Shown: piece by piece, positions 44,971 to 56,874 of the stretch
Layout: each line of letters begins with the position of its first letter
Position numbering within the stretch: position 1 is the first letter of the stretch
Assembly (NCBI RefSeq): GCF_000265205.3
Contig: NC_018000.1
Coordinates: forward strand, 620,001 to 684,000
DNA from: Sinorhizobium fredii USDA 257
GTDB taxonomy: Bacteria > Pseudomonadota > Alphaproteobacteria > Rhizobiales > Rhizobiaceae
DNA: 64,000 bases
Direction: 5' to 3'
Notes under the pieces: model-generated
What the model was told of the DNA's origin: nothing
The model's database searches: none
Seen by the model: only the letters and a program-made list of their open reading frames with translations
Position numbers and translations under genes: made by a program

Positions 44971-45591
44971 TCAGGGATACATCCGCACCTTCTCCCAACC
45001 CCCTTCCGGAACCGGGCGACGGAACTCGACGCGATCATGCAGTCGGAACGGACGGTCGTGCCAGAACTCGATCGAGGTCGGCCGGATGCGGAAACCGGAC
45101 CAACATTGCGGGCGCGGGATCTCGCCGATTGCGTGACGGGCGGTGAATTCGGCGACGGCCTTCTCCAGGGCAAAGCGGCTCTCGAGCGGGCGGGATTGCT
45201 TCGAGGCCCAGGCGCCGATGCGGCTGCCGCGCGGTCGGCTCCTGAAATATTCATCCGCCTCTTCGTTCGTGACGATTTCCACCGGCCCGCGCAGGCGCAC
45301 CTGGCGGCGCAGCGACTTCCAGTGGAAACACATGGCCGCCTTGCGGGTGGCCAGCAGTTCCTGGCCTTTCTGACTTTCAAAATTCGTGTAAAAGACAAAG
45401 CCGCGTTCGTCGAAACCCTTGAGCAGCACCATGCGCACATTGGGCAGTCCATCGGGATCGACGGTCGCAAGGGCGACCGCGTTGGGGTCATTCACCTCGC
45501 TTTTCTCGGCGTCCTTCAGCCATGTGCCAAAGAGGGAAAAGGGCTCGTCTGCTTCCGTGAAGTCACCGGTTATTAACTCATTCGCGGTCAT
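44971..45591 (-). CDS. pdxH: Pyridoxamine 5'-phosphate oxidase
   Basis: Oxidises pyridoxine/pyridoxamine phosphate to pyridoxal phosphate with FMN. It has 206 residues. FMN- and substrate-binding motifs: [20 protein letters not shown] (about 37-56), [20 protein letters not shown] (about 69-88) and the C-terminal [20 protein letters not shown] (about 168-187), ending [15 protein letters not shown] site precedes ATG 45591. It is convergent with the deacetylase gene and divergent from the lipoprotein gene. Confidence 0.96.
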   Translation of the reverse strand: MTANELITGDFTEADEPFSLFGTWLKDAEKSEVNDPNAVALATVDPDGLPNVRMVLLKGFDERGFVFYTNFESQKGQELLATRKAAMCFHWKSLRRQVRLRGPVEIVTNEEADEYFRSRPRGSRIGAWASKQSRPLESRFALEKAVAEFTARHAIGEIPRPQCWSGFRIRPTSIEFWHDRPFRLHDRVEFRRPVPEGGWEKVRMYP

Positions 45592-45680
45592 ATTGCCTTC
45601 CTATGCCGTGTATCTGGCGCGGGGACGCGTTGGGATGAGCCCGATCGTGTTTCCGCATCGAAAATTGTCGGAGCCTGCCA

Positions 45681-46181
45681 GTGCGTCGTCGCTCTGTGCT
45701 CGGCTCTGGCGAGTCTGACAGGATTGCCGTGCAAGACATAGCAAAGTGGATCGATGGCAAGAAGGGCTTTTCCATTGCGTTGCTGCGCAGTGCGGCACTC
45801 TGCCTGAGCATTTTCGCGCTCCCAGGATGCATGGGGTCCGGTCTCGACCTCTTCGGAAATTCCAGCGTCGATCGCTCCGTCGCGACCGGGACCGTGCCGG
45901 TCGCCAAGACGTCCGATGGTCTGTCTGACGCCGTCGCCGTGCGCAACGCTGTTTCCTCCGCCGATATCGCTTCGGGCGGCAGCGCCATTCCCTGGGCCAA
46001 TACCTCGTCGGGCAGCGCCGGCGTCATCAGCAGTATCGAGGAAGACCATGCTTCCGGCGTGCTCTGCCGCCGTTTCACGACAACGCGCCACTCCTTTGAA
46101 GGCATCGCCAAGTTCGACGGCAGGACCTGCCGGCTCGACAACGGCGAGTGGTATCTGACGAGCTTCGGCCCGCAGGGCTGA
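45681..46181 (+). CDS. Surface lipoprotein, RT0821/Lpp0805 family
   Basis: A 166-residue protein with a lipobox, CLSIFALPGCMGSG (Cys50), after a hydrophobic stretch; the mature part ends GVLCRRFTTTRHSF and GIAKFDGRTCRLDNGEWYL, typical of the RT0821/Lpp0805 surface-antigen family. The start is GTG 45681 with GGAG seven bases before it; GTG 45729 would bring the lipobox to residue 34, which is more usual. Outer-membrane lipoprotein location is inferred. Function is unknown. Confidence 0.72.
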   Translation: MRRRSVLGSGESDRIAVQDIAKWIDGKKGFSIALLRSAALCLSIFALPGCMGSGLDLFGNSSVDRSVATGTVPVAKTSDGLSDAVAVRNAVSSADIASGGSAIPWANTSSGSAGVISSIEEDHASGVLCRRFTTTRHSFEGIAKFDGRTCRLDNGEWYLTSFGPQG

Positions 46182-46260
46182 AATCCGCGGTTAACCACAA
46201 TCGCGCAAAGGCGCGGACCGACGCCCCGTACCGTCCGGATCCGCTGCCGGGGGAGGGACC

Positions 46261-46275
46261 AACTAACCGTTAGTT
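46261..46275. promoter_or_regulatory. Perfect palindrome AACTAAC-C-GTTAGTT, candidate operator
   Basis: A 15-base perfect inverted repeat (7-bp arms, one central base) lies 114 bases before the J-domain gene. Size and symmetry resemble TetR-family operators. No regulator gene is adjacent. Confidence 0.45.
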
Positions 46276-46389
46276 AGCAACTTCCCTGGATCATCGCCTG
46301 TGAGTAAACCGGCCCATCACGGGCTGCCTTCGTAATGCGTAGACGAGCCGCCGCGAAGCGTGGCCGTTCAAAGACTGTGGTGACAAGCC

Positions 46390-47436
46390 ATGCGCGATCC
46401 CTATCAAATCCTCGGCGTGCGTCGCGGTGCCGGGCAGGAGGAAATCAAGGCCGCCTGGCGCTCTGTCGCCAAAGCGATCCACCCGGACCATAATCAGGAT
46501 GACCCGCTGGCGACGGAACGTTTTGCCGAAGCCGGCAGGGCTTACGAAGTGCTGCGGGATCCGGCGCGCCGGAGCCGCTACGACCACGCGCGGCGCGAGG
46601 CGGAATTGCGTCGCATGGAAGCAATGAAAGAGAAGATGCGCGGCCCCGAGCCGGCCGAGGAGCCAGTCGCCGCGGAAAGCGCCGAAGAGGCGATATCGCG
46701 AATCTTCGGCGTCGATCCGCAGCCCGCGCCATCCGGTACGAAGGCCTCGTCGCCGCGCTCCGCCGAGAAGGCCGGTCCCGCTGCCGAGGCAAAGCCGGAG
46801 CCGACGGCCGAGACGAAACAGGAGCCTGCGAAGACGGAGGCGACGGTCCGGCGATCTGCTGCGCCCGGGACGGAACTGGTCGCGGCGATCGTCCGGCGCA
46901 TTCGGGACCGGATTGCAAAAACCGCGGAGAAGGTGCCGGATTTGGTCGTCGATCTGCCCGTCAGCATCGAAGAGGTGATGAACCGATCGCGTGTCGCCAT
47001 GGAGCTTCCGGACGGCGAAATGGTGAAGGTAGCAATTCCGCCTGGCGCGATCGACGGACAGGTGATTCGCCTGAAGGAGCAGGGATACCGCGTCGCCGGT
47101 ATGACCCGCGGCGACGTCGTCGCGACCTTGCGTGTTCGTCAGGACGGTCCGTTTCGCACCCAGGGGCTCGACCTCGCGACAACTCTACCGCTTGACCTCC
47201 AGGATGCGGTGCTGGGCTGCGAGACCAGGATCGAAACACCGAGCGGAATCGCGACGGTGGTGGTCCCGGCATGGTCGGGATCCGACAAGGTCATCCGCAT
47301 TCCCGGCAAGGGTTTAAAGGGACCCGATGGCGAAAGCGGCGACCTCCTGGTCGAGTTGCGCTTGGTGTTGCATGAAAAGCCCGACGACAAGATCACGGAC
47401 TTGATGCGGTCGCAGCGCGACGGGCTGTATTTGTAA
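46390..47436 (+). CDS. J-domain co-chaperone, CbpA-like
   Basis: A 348-residue DnaJ-type protein without the zinc finger. The J domain spans about 1-70 (DPYQILGVRRGAGQEEIKAA, HPD motif in AIHPDHNQDDP). Next is an Ala/Glu/Pro-rich linker (about 85-165), then the C-terminal substrate-binding domains (VDLPVSIEEVMNRSRVAMEL, VPAWSGSDKVIRIPGKGLKG). It should stimulate DnaK ATPase and bind clients. The linker replaces the usual Gly/Phe region. It precedes fabI by 204 bases. Confidence 0.85.
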   Translation: MRDPYQILGVRRGAGQEEIKAAWRSVAKAIHPDHNQDDPLATERFAEAGRAYEVLRDPARRSRYDHARREAELRRMEAMKEKMRGPEPAEEPVAAESAEEAISRIFGVDPQPAPSGTKASSPRSAEKAGPAAEAKPEPTAETKQEPAKTEATVRRSAAPGTELVAAIVRRIRDRIAKTAEKVPDLVVDLPVSIEEVMNRSRVAMELPDGEMVKVAIPPGAIDGQVIRLKEQGYRVAGMTRGDVVATLRVRQDGPFRTQGLDLATTLPLDLQDAVLGCETRIETPSGIATVVVPAWSGSDKVIRIPGKGLKGPDGESGDLLVELRLVLHEKPDDKITDLMRSQRDGLYL

Positions 47437-47640
47437 CGATTTAATGACAAGCTGAACCAATATTACGGGGACTAACAGTTCCTGATCCGCGCCGCGCTTG
47501 AACCGCTCTGGCGGCTATGCCATAGGCAATTCTCGACATTTTGCCGCACCGATCTATGGTGGCGTGGTGCGGTGCCATCGACTTCGGGAATTCTGGCATC
47601 GGCGCCGGCTGGTCCAGGCAGACAGTATTGGGGACATTCC

Positions 47641-48459
47641 ATGGCTCAGGCATCGGGTCTGATGAATGGCAAGCGCGGCGTCATCATGGGCGTCGCAAAC
47701 AACCGCTCGATTGCGTGGGGCATCGCCAAGGCTCTGTCTGAAGCGGGCGCGGAGATCGCGCTGACGTGGCAGGGCGATGCGCTGAAGAAGCGCGTCGAGC
47801 CGCTGGCGCAGGAACTCGGCGCCTTCATGGCCGGGCATTGTGATGTGACCGACCTCGCCACGATCGACGCCGTCTTCTCGGCGCTTGAGGAAAAGTGGGG
47901 CAAGATCGATTTCGTCGTGCACGCCATCGCCTTCTCCGACAAGGACGAGCTGACGGGCCGCTATCTCGAGACGAGCCGCGACAACTTCGCCCGCACGATG
48001 GATATTTCCGTCTACTCCTTCACGGCCGTTGCCGCGCGTGCCGAGCGCATCATGAATGATGGCGGCTCGATGCTGACGCTCACATACTACGGCGCCGAAA
48101 AGGTGATGCCGCATTATAACGTCATGGGCGTTGCCAAGGCGGCGCTGGAAGCAAGCGTGCGGTATCTCGCCGTCGATCTCGGCAACCGCGGCATCCGCGT
48201 CAATGCCATCTCGGCCGGTCCGATCAAGACGCTTGCCGCCTCCGGCATCGGCGATTTCCGCTATATCCTCAAGTGGAACGAGTACAATGCGCCGCTGAAG
48301 CGCACCGTTTCGATCGAGGAGGTCGGCAATTCGGCGCTTTATCTGCTGTCCAATCTGTCGACGGGCGTCACCGGTGAGGTGCACCATGTCGATTCCGGTT
48401 ATCATACGATCGGCATGAAGTCGGTCGACGCCCCGGATATTTCCGTACTGAAGGACTGA
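47641..48459 (+). CDS. fabI: Enoyl-[acyl-carrier-protein] reductase (NADH)
   Basis: Reduces enoyl-ACP in the last step of each fatty-acid elongation cycle. The product has 272 residues. The NAD motif is GVIMGVANNRSIAWGIAKAL (about 13-32), and the catalytic Tyr-x6-Lys is in TYYGAEKVMPHYNVMGVAKA (about 149-168). PIKTLAASGIGDF is also typical. ATG 47641 (MAQASGLMNGKRG) is used in place of an ATG 69 bases upstream. The next gene, a histidine phosphatase, begins 130 bases after the stop. Confidence 0.96.
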   Translation: MAQASGLMNGKRGVIMGVANNRSIAWGIAKALSEAGAEIALTWQGDALKKRVEPLAQELGAFMAGHCDVTDLATIDAVFSALEEKWGKIDFVVHAIAFSDKDELTGRYLETSRDNFARTMDISVYSFTAVAARAERIMNDGGSMLTLTYYGAEKVMPHYNVMGVAKAALEASVRYLAVDLGNRGIRVNAISAGPIKTLAASGIGDFRYILKWNEYNAPLKRTVSIEEVGNSALYLLSNLSTGVTGEVHHVDSGYHTIGMKSVDAPDISVLKD

Positions 48460-48588
48460 TTGCTTCTTGCCTGCAACTGCTTGATTCCTTACACCGAATT
48501 CGATCTAAGATCCGCAGGGCACGACAGCGGCCTTCGCGTGCCTGATAAGACGCGCCCACGGTGGGCGGCCTCATCCGGAGTGAAACCT

Positions 48589-49173
48589 GTGCTCATCTAC
48601 ATGGTTCGCCACGGTCAGACGGACTGGAATGCCGAGAGTCGTCTTCAGGGGCAGAAGGACATTCCCCTCAATGAAACCGGTCGCCAGCAAGCGACCGGCA
48701 ATGGCGCGGCTCTTGGAGAGATCCTCGGGCGCGATGCAGCCGGCTTCGATTTCGTCAGCAGTCCACTCGGTCGAACGCGCGACACCATGGAACGCCTCAG
48801 GCGGGCCATGGGGCTCGACCCGTTCAACTATCGCACCGACGAGCGGCTGAAGGAGGTCTCCTTCGGCGCTTGGGAGGGCTTCACGCTTGGCGAATTGAAA
48901 CGCCGGGTGCCGGAGCGCATCGCCGCGAGACGGGTGGCAAAGTGGGATTTCATTCCGCCTGGCGAAGATGCGGAAAGCTACGAAATCCTGTCCTGGAGGG
49001 TCGGCGCTTGGCTGAAGGACGTGAGAAAGCCCACCGTCTGCGTCAGCCACGGCGGGGTTATTCGTACACTGTTCAAGCTGCTCGGAGAAATGGAGCCGGA
49101 TGAGGCGGCGGCGGCCGCCATTCCGCAGGACCGGCTGCTGAAGATCGTCGACGGTTCGATCAATTGGCTTTAA
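48589..49173 (+). CDS. Histidine phosphatase family protein (phosphoglycerate mutase-like)
   Basis: A 194-residue phosphatase. The catalytic RHG is in LIYMVRHGQTDWNAESRLQG (about 2-21), followed by DIPLNETGRQQA, and the second catalytic His is in VCVSHGGVIRTLFKLLG (about 149-165). The start is GTG 48589 with CGGAG eight bases upstream. Such proteins are often named gpm, but the substrate could be another phosphoester. It is convergent with the DUF1344 gene. Confidence 0.85.
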   Translation: MLIYMVRHGQTDWNAESRLQGQKDIPLNETGRQQATGNGAALGEILGRDAAGFDFVSSPLGRTRDTMERLRRAMGLDPFNYRTDERLKEVSFGAWEGFTLGELKRRVPERIAARRVAKWDFIPPGEDAESYEILSWRVGAWLKDVRKPTVCVSHGGVIRTLFKLLGEMEPDEAAAAAIPQDRLLKIVDGSINWL

Positions 49174-49218
49174 GCGAAAAAGGCGGAGCGTCTGCCCGAT
49201 CCATTCGAGGGAACAGTC

Positions 49219-49479
49219 CTACTGGACGATCTCCAGATCGTTGATGACGCGCTTGCCATCGACTTCGGTGTAGAAGACGAGAACCTTGACGCCGGCCTCC
49301 AGGCCCTCGAAGTTGAATTCCTCGGGTGCCTGGTAGCTCTTGCCGTCGTCGAGCGATAGGCTCAGTCGCTCAGTATCGATGTTGGTGATCACGGCCTCGA
49401 CGTCGGCGCTTTCGGCGTGGACCGAGAGCGGTGAAAGCAAGCTTGCGGTAGCCATGAGCGTCGCAATGACAAATCGCAT
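49219..49479 (-). CDS. DUF1344 secreted protein
   Basis: An 86-residue periplasmic protein. Signal peptide MRFVIATLMATASLLSPLSVHA, then the small DUF1344 domain (ADVEAVITNIDTERLSLSLD, GKSYQAPEEFNFEGLEAGVK) ending RVINDLEIVQ. I use ATG 49479, which has AGAGGG eight bases upstream and an ideal signal peptide; GTG 49524 would add 15 basic residues. Function is unknown. It forms a single-gene unit. Confidence 0.8.
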   Translation of the reverse strand: MRFVIATLMATASLLSPLSVHAESADVEAVITNIDTERLSLSLDDGKSYQAPEEFNFEGLEAGVKVLVFYTEVDGKRVINDLEIVQ

Positions 49480-49994
49480 CCTTCTTGCCCTCTTCCATGC
49501 TTTTGCGAATTTTCTTGTCTTCACCCTTTGATCCCCGATTGTGGCAAAAGTTCTTTTTTGCGGTGGTTTTTTAGGATTCTAGCTGCTCGTTTGAATGTGC
49601 TTTCGGCGAATGAGAGAGTGAACGCGGGCCCGGTGGATTTCAAGTCGCCGAAGCATGAACGGGAGTGCTGAGCGCCTTGCTGCGGCTGCTGTCGCCAAGT
49701 TTTCCAAAGAAAGATTACCGAGGCCTATCTCGGACCCCGGCGGTACGGCAGGCGCTGCAATCCGAGGTGGTGACTCCAAGCGAATCGCCGACGAAATCCT
49801 CCGCCATGCCGGCAGCAAATCTCCCGCAGCAGCGCAAGCTCTTTCCCCAGTGAGTGCTTTACACTAAGAGAGGGCAGCGTCGGAAGCAGGACGAAGAATG
49901 CAGTGTTCGCGTTCTGCCCTGACTCGATTAGAATTGATCCGAAGAGATTGGATCGCCCGGTCCGATCACTCGGACTCTGAACCCGGTAGCCATC
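49480..49994. other. Intergenic region between DUF1344 and aroC
   Basis: A 515-base gap holding the divergent promoters of both genes. There is an AT-rich stretch at 49541-49580 next to DUF1344. A small hairpin GTCCGA-TCAC-TCGGAC (49960-49975) lies just before aroC. Two overlapping open frames around 49655-49867 have poor ribosome sites and no recognisable sequence, so I do not call a gene. An uncharacterised RNA is possible but unsupported. Confidence 0.4.
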
Positions 49995-51089
49995 ATGTCG
50001 CACAATACCTTCGGTCATCTCTTCCGCGTCACCACCTGGGGCGAGAGCCACGGTGCGGCGCTCGGCTGCGTCGTCGACGGGTGCCCGCCCGGTATCCGAT
50101 TCACGCTCGCCGAGATCCAGGCCTGGCTCGACAAGCGCAAGCCGGGACAGTCGCGCTTCGTCACCCAGCGTCGCGAAGACGATCTTGTGAAGGTTCTTTC
50201 CGGCGTGATGCTCGACGAGGACGGCGAGACGATGATCTCCACGGGAACGCCGATCTCGATGATGATCGAGAATACCGACCAGCGCTCGAAAGACTATTCC
50301 GAGATCGCCAAGCGCTATCGCCCGGGGCATGCAGATTATACCTATGACGTCAAATACGGCATTCGCGACTATCGCGGCGGCGGCCGGTCCTCGGCACGCG
50401 AGACGGCCGCGCGTGTGGCCGCCGGCGGCATTGCCCGCAAGGTCGTGCCAGGCCTCGTCGTTCGCGGTGCGCTCGTGCAGATCGGCAAGCACCGGATCGA
50501 TCGGGCCAATTGGGACTGGGCCGAGGTCAACAACAATCCGTTCTTTGCGCCGGATCCGGCAATCGTTCCCGTATGGGAGGAGTATCTCGACAGCGTCCGC
50601 AAGGCCGGCTCGTCGATCGGCGCAGTCGTCGAGGTCGTTGCCGAAGGTGTGCCGGCCGGCATCGGTGCGCCGATCTACGGCAAGCTCGACCAGGATATCG
50701 CTTCGAACCTGATGTCGATCAACGCCGTCAAGGGCGTCGAGATCGGCAATGGCTTTGCCGCCGCCGAGTTCAGCGGTGAGGAAAACGCGGACGAGATGCG
50801 CATCGGCGCGAACGGCGAGCCTGTCTTCCTGTCCAACCATGCCGGCGGCATTCTGGGCGGCATCGCGACCGGCCAGCCGATCGTCGCGCGCTTCGCGATC
50901 AAGCCGACCTCTTCCATCCTGACCGAGCGCCGCTCCATCGACAGCGATGGCAACGAGGTCGACGTGCGCACCAAGGGTCGCCACGATCCCTGCGTCGGGA
51001 TCAGGGCGGTGCCGATCGGCGAGGCCATGCTTGCCTGCACGATCGCTGATCATTACCTGCGCGATCGGGGCCAGACCGGTCGGCTGTAG
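49995..51089 (+). CDS. aroC: Chorismate synthase
   Basis: Last step of the shikimate pathway: converts EPSP to chorismate with reduced FMN. The product has 364 residues. Signature text: [20 protein letters not shown] (about 8-27), [20 protein letters not shown] (about 106-125), [15 protein letters not shown], and [20 protein letters not shown] near the end. It is 23 bases before ribB on the same strand. Confidence 0.97.
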   Translation: MSHNTFGHLFRVTTWGESHGAALGCVVDGCPPGIRFTLAEIQAWLDKRKPGQSRFVTQRREDDLVKVLSGVMLDEDGETMISTGTPISMMIENTDQRSKDYSEIAKRYRPGHADYTYDVKYGIRDYRGGGRSSARETAARVAAGGIARKVVPGLVVRGALVQIGKHRIDRANWDWAEVNNNPFFAPDPAIVPVWEEYLDSVRKAGSSIGAVVEVVAEGVPAGIGAPIYGKLDQDIASNLMSINAVKGVEIGNGFAAAEFSGEENADEMRIGANGEPVFLSNHAGGILGGIATGQPIVARFAIKPTSSILTERRSIDSDGNEVDVRTKGRHDPCVGIRAVPIGEAMLACTIADHYLRDRGQTGRL

Positions 51090-51112
51090 CAATTTGCTGG
51101 AGAAGAGTGAAA

Positions 51113-52213
51113 ATGTCCTATGACCAGAAGCGCGTCGTCGAGGCCATTCGTGCCTTCGAGGCCGGCGAGATCGTCGTCGTCACCGATGATGGCGGGCGCG
51201 AGAACGAAGGCGACCTGATCGTCGCGGCGGTGCATTGCACGCCCGAGAAGATGGCCTTCATCGTCAGGCACACTTCGGGCATCGTCTGTGCGCCCATGCC
51301 GCGCGACGAGGCGAAACGCCTCAACCTGAATGCAATGGTCGCCGAGAACGATTCCGCTCACACCACCGCTTTCACTGTTTCCGTCGATTTCAAGCACGGG
51401 ACGACCACCGGCATTTCTGCCGACGATCGCACCTTGACGGTGAGAAACCTTGCCAATCCGAACGTCGGAGCGACGGATTTCGTGCGGCCCGGCCATATCT
51501 TCCCGCTGGTGGCGCGCGAAGGCGGCGTCCTGATGCGCTCCGGTCACACCGAGGCGGCCGTCGACCTCTGCAAGCTCGCGAGCCTGCCGCCGATCGGCGT
51601 CATTTGCGAACTCGTCAATGACGACGGTACGGTGACGCGCGGGCCGCAGGTGGAGACGTTCGCCGAAGCCCATGGTTTGAAACAGGTCTCCGTGGCGGAT
51701 CTCATCGCCTACCGGCAGCGCAAGGAGACCTTGATCGAGAAGGCCAATAGCTTCGAGATCGAGACGGCCTACGGCAAGGCGAAGGCGCACACGTATTCGC
51801 TGCCCTGGGATCCGATGCAGCATCTTGCCGCCGTTTTCGGCGACGTTCGCGACGGCGTCGACATTCCCGTCCGTCTTCACCTCGAGAATGTCGGCGCGGA
51901 CGTCTTCGGCAACGATCGCCAGATCGATGAGATCATGAAGCGCATCGCCGGAGAGGGCAGGGGTGTCATCGTCTATCTGCGCGAGGGCTCGGTCGGTGTC
52001 GGCGTCTCACAGACCGCGCGAAAGGGTAAACACGATCGCGAGGCCCATTCGGAAGCGCAGGCGCGCGAAAACGAATGGCTCGAAATCGGTCTTGGCGCCC
52101 AGATCCTCAAGGACCTCGGCATTACGTCCATCCGCCTCCTCTCGTCCCGCGAGCGCCACTATGTCGGCCTCGAAGGCTTCGGCATCAAGATTGCCGCGAC
52201 CGAGATCCTGTAG
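51113..52213 (+). CDS. ribB: 3,4-dihydroxy-2-butanone 4-phosphate synthase with degenerate RibA domain
   Basis: A 366-residue RibBA-architecture protein. The N-terminal RibB domain (about 1-205) is intact: [16 protein letters not shown] (about 24-39), [32 protein letters not shown] and [16 protein letters not shown]. The C-terminal GTP cyclohydrolase II-like domain (about 210-366) has lost the zinc cysteines: the usual C-x10-C-x-C region reads [20 protein letters not shown]. It should therefore make the butanone phosphate for riboflavin but not open GTP. ATG 51113 is preferred over GTG 51107. Confidence 0.92.
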   Translation: MSYDQKRVVEAIRAFEAGEIVVVTDDGGRENEGDLIVAAVHCTPEKMAFIVRHTSGIVCAPMPRDEAKRLNLNAMVAENDSAHTTAFTVSVDFKHGTTTGISADDRTLTVRNLANPNVGATDFVRPGHIFPLVAREGGVLMRSGHTEAAVDLCKLASLPPIGVICELVNDDGTVTRGPQVETFAEAHGLKQVSVADLIAYRQRKETLIEKANSFEIETAYGKAKAHTYSLPWDPMQHLAAVFGDVRDGVDIPVRLHLENVGADVFGNDRQIDEIMKRIAGEGRGVIVYLREGSVGVGVSQTARKGKHDREAHSEAQARENEWLEIGLGAQILKDLGITSIRLLSSRERHYVGLEGFGIKIAATEIL

Positions 52214-52243
52214 CGCGCATACGCGGCTTACAAGCCCACAAAG

Positions 52244-52274
52244 AAGCCGCGCATCCGAGGAGCGCGGCTTTTTC
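52244..52274 (+). terminator. Rho-independent terminator of aroC-ribB
   Basis: AAGCCGCGC (52244-52252) and GCGCGGCTT (52262-52270) form a 9-bp stem with a 9-base loop, followed by TTTC. The 3' part is duplicated downstream (see the tandem repeat at 52264-52297). Confidence 0.8.
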
Positions 52275-52297
52275 ACTTAAGCGGCTTTTTCACTTAA
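52264..52297. repeat. 17-bp perfect tandem duplication
   Basis: GCGGCTTTTTCACTTAA occurs twice in a row (52264-52280 and 52281-52297). The unit is the 3' terminator arm plus T-tract, so the duplication gives a second T-tract 17 bases after the first. It looks like a replication-slippage product. Confidence 0.85.
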
Positions 52298-52312
52298 AGA
52301 GTGACTGGGAAC

Positions 52313-52843
52313 TTACGGGAGCGCGTCGTAGCCCTCGCCGAAACCCTTGAGGTCGACCGGAATGCCCACCCCTTCCTCCGGCGATTGGAAGACGATGAAG
52401 GTTGCCGTCCCGCCGGCGCGCAGCGTCTTCAAGAGCTCGTCCTCGAGAACGACCTCGGCATAGCAGCCGTCGGAGAAGCAGCGGACAAAATAGGCACGGC
52501 CGATATCCTTGCCATCGACATTGAGACCAAGTCCGTTGGGCAGAAGCACGCCGAGGGGCGCCAGAACGCGAAGGATCTTCGCCTTGCGATCTGCGGTCTT
52601 CAGAACGACGACCGAGAGCCCGACCTCCGGCCGGTCCTCGGCGATGACGTTCTGCATCAGCGCGCATTGCTCTGCCGAGGCGCCAGCCGGTTGATCGCAG
52701 ACGATCGACCAGGCGCCGTGGTTCGACTTTACCGTCCCCGGTGTCGCGGCCGATTGCTGGGCCATGCTTGCGGCAGGGAAGACGAAGGCGGCAATTCCGA
52801 GCGCGATCAAAGCGGGCAGCCGGGAGAAGAGGGACAGGCCCAT
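52313..52843 (-). CDS. Invasion-associated locus B (IalB) family protein
   Basis: A 176-residue secreted protein. Signal peptide GLSLFSRLPALIALGIAAFV to SMA, then the IalB domain: KSNHGAWSIVCDQPAGASAE (about 42-61), QCALMQNVIAEDRPEVGLSV, PLGVLLPNGLGLNVDG and CFSDGCYAEVVLEDELL. The paired cysteines probably form disulfides. It is named after a Bartonella invasion protein; the family is widespread in alphaproteobacteria and its role here is unknown. ATG 52843 has GAGG upstream. Confidence 0.9.
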   Translation of the reverse strand: MGLSLFSRLPALIALGIAAFVFPAASMAQQSAATPGTVKSNHGAWSIVCDQPAGASAEQCALMQNVIAEDRPEVGLSVVVLKTADRKAKILRVLAPLGVLLPNGLGLNVDGKDIGRAYFVRCFSDGCYAEVVLEDELLKTLRAGGTATFIVFQSPEEGVGIPVDLKGFGEGYDALP

Positions 52844-53225
52844 GTAAACCTCAAAACGTCGAATCATTCAGGCTATTCTTGAAGTGCAGAGAGATAAATG
52901 AAAAGCCCTGCCACTTACATTCCAGCGGCATATGGCCGAAATTGGGCCCTGCCTCGCCCGTATCAGACGCGCCGGGCATTTCTGCCGCAGCCGCTTGCTC
53001 CGAGGTGGTAGCGTAGAGACCAGGCGCGGATCGGGCCCTAACACAATCTTTGATACGGCGCGAAGGGGGCGGCGAGAAAACTTGGCTTTGTGCAAAAATG
53101 CCGCATGAGGTTCATTGCACAGATGTTGCGGCGCTGGTCAAACTGTGGTTTGAAGCGCTTCCAGTATCGCAGGGATTCTGCGTTCCGGGATTGATCCTGA
53201 TCAAGCGCATTGGGGAGACGTAATT
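52844..53225. other. Divergent intergenic region, ialB / ctaC
   Basis: A 382-base gap with both promoters. The clear element in it is the FNR/FixK-type box at 53191-53204. I see no gene or RNA signature in the remainder. Confidence 0.5.
53191..53204. promoter_or_regulatory. Perfect FNR/FixK-type box TTGAT-CCTG-ATCAA
   Basis: The site matches the TTGAT-N4-ATCAA consensus exactly and is followed by G, as in many FixK sites. It lies 21 bases before the ctaC GTG and close to the ribosome site, a position that would suit repression at low oxygen more than activation. Confidence 0.7.
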
Positions 53226-55819
<2,594 letters not shown>

Positions 55820-55831
55820 CGGACAACGAAC

Positions 55832-55857
55832 AGAAGCCGCCGGTTACGGCGGCTTCT
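55832..55857 (+). terminator. Hairpin between ctaD and ctaB
   Basis: AGAAGCCGCC (55832-55841) and GGCGGCTTCT (55848-55857) form a 10-bp perfect stem with a 6-base loop, 12 bases after the ctaD stop. No T-tract follows, so it may be an mRNA-end stabiliser or partial terminator that lowers expression of the assembly genes downstream. Confidence 0.5.
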
Positions 55858-55917
55858 CCCCGCCGGCCTTCCGGCATGATGCGGCTTATCGTTCCGCAGC
55901 AAATTCGGGAAAGAGAC

Positions 55918-56874
55918 ATGACGCTCATCGACAATCACGAGGCAGTCGGCATGGAAGGCGCAGCGCGCCTGTCCGAAGCCTCTGCGCGGGATTACTTCGA
56001 GCTCCTGAAGCCGCGCGTCATGTCGCTGGTCGTCTTCACGGCCTTTGCCGGGCTAGTGCTCGCGCCCGGCTCCATCAATCCCGTCATCGGCTTCATCGCC
56101 ATTCTCTGCATCGCGATCGGCGCCGGCGCCTCCGGGGCGCTGAACATGTGGTATGACGCCGATATCGATGCGGTGATGAGCCGTACCGCCAAGCGTCCCA
56201 TCCCCGCAGGCAAGATCCTGCCGCAGGAAGCGCTCGGCTTCGGACTCACCTTGTCGGCGTTCTCCGTGATCATCCTTGGGCTCGCCGTCAATTGGCTCGC
56301 AGCCGGATTGCTCGCCTTCACAATCTTCTTCTACGTGGTCATCTATACGATATGGCTGAAGCGCTCGACGCCGCAGAACATCGTCATCGGCGGCGCCGCG
56401 GGAGCTTTCCCGCCGATGATCGGCTGGGCCTGCGTGACCGGCGGAGTGTCGCTCGAAAGCATTGTGCTCTTCCTCATCATCTTCCTTTGGACGCCGGCCC
56501 ACTTCTGGGCACTGGCGCTCTTCAAGATGCGTGACTACGGCGCCGTCGGCGTGCCGATGATGCCGAACGTCTGCGGCGAGGCGACGACCAAGCGGCAGAT
56601 CCTGGTGTACGCGCTCCTGACCGCGCTGAGCGGCATCTGTCCCACCCTGCTCGGCTTTGCGAGCCTGGGATACGGAGCCGTTGCGGCTGCCCTTGGACTG
56701 GGTTTCATCTGGTATTCGCTTGCCGTGCTGCGCATGCCCGAAGGCGATCTCAAAATGCTGCCGGCGAAGAAACTCTTCGCCTTCTCGATCGCCTATCTCT
56801 TCGCGATCTTCTCGGCCCTGCTCGTGGATTACGTTGTCGCCCATATCTGGCTCAATGCCGGAGGTATCATCTAA
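55918..56874 (+). CDS. ctaB: Protoheme IX farnesyltransferase (heme o synthase)
   Basis: Adds the farnesyl chain to heme b to make heme o, the precursor of heme a. A 318-residue UbiA-superfamily membrane protein with [20 protein letters not shown] (about 78-97, prenyl-PP site), [20 protein letters not shown] (about 143-162) and [23 protein letters not shown] 55918 ([14 protein letters not shown]) has GGGAAAGA upstream. Its stop shares one base with the start of the next small gene (TAATG). Confidence 0.95.
   Translation: MTLIDNHEAVGMEGAARLSEASARDYFELLKPRVMSLVVFTAFAGLVLAPGSINPVIGFIAILCIAIGAGASGALNMWYDADIDAVMSRTAKRPIPAGKILPQEALGFGLTLSAFSVIILGLAVNWLAAGLLAFTIFFYVVIYTIWLKRSTPQNIVIGGAAGAFPPMIGWACVTGGVSLESIVLFLIIFLWTPAHFWALALFKMRDYGAVGVPMMPNVCGEATTKRQILVYALLTALSGICPTLLGFASLGYGAVAAALGLGFIWYSLAVLRMPEGDLKMLPAKKLFAFSIAYLFAIFSALLVDYVVAHIWLNAGGII

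Noticed and set aside
49655..49867. Two overlapping short open frames between DUF1344 and aroC
   Set aside because: No good ribosome site, no recognisable sequence, biased low-complexity composition.
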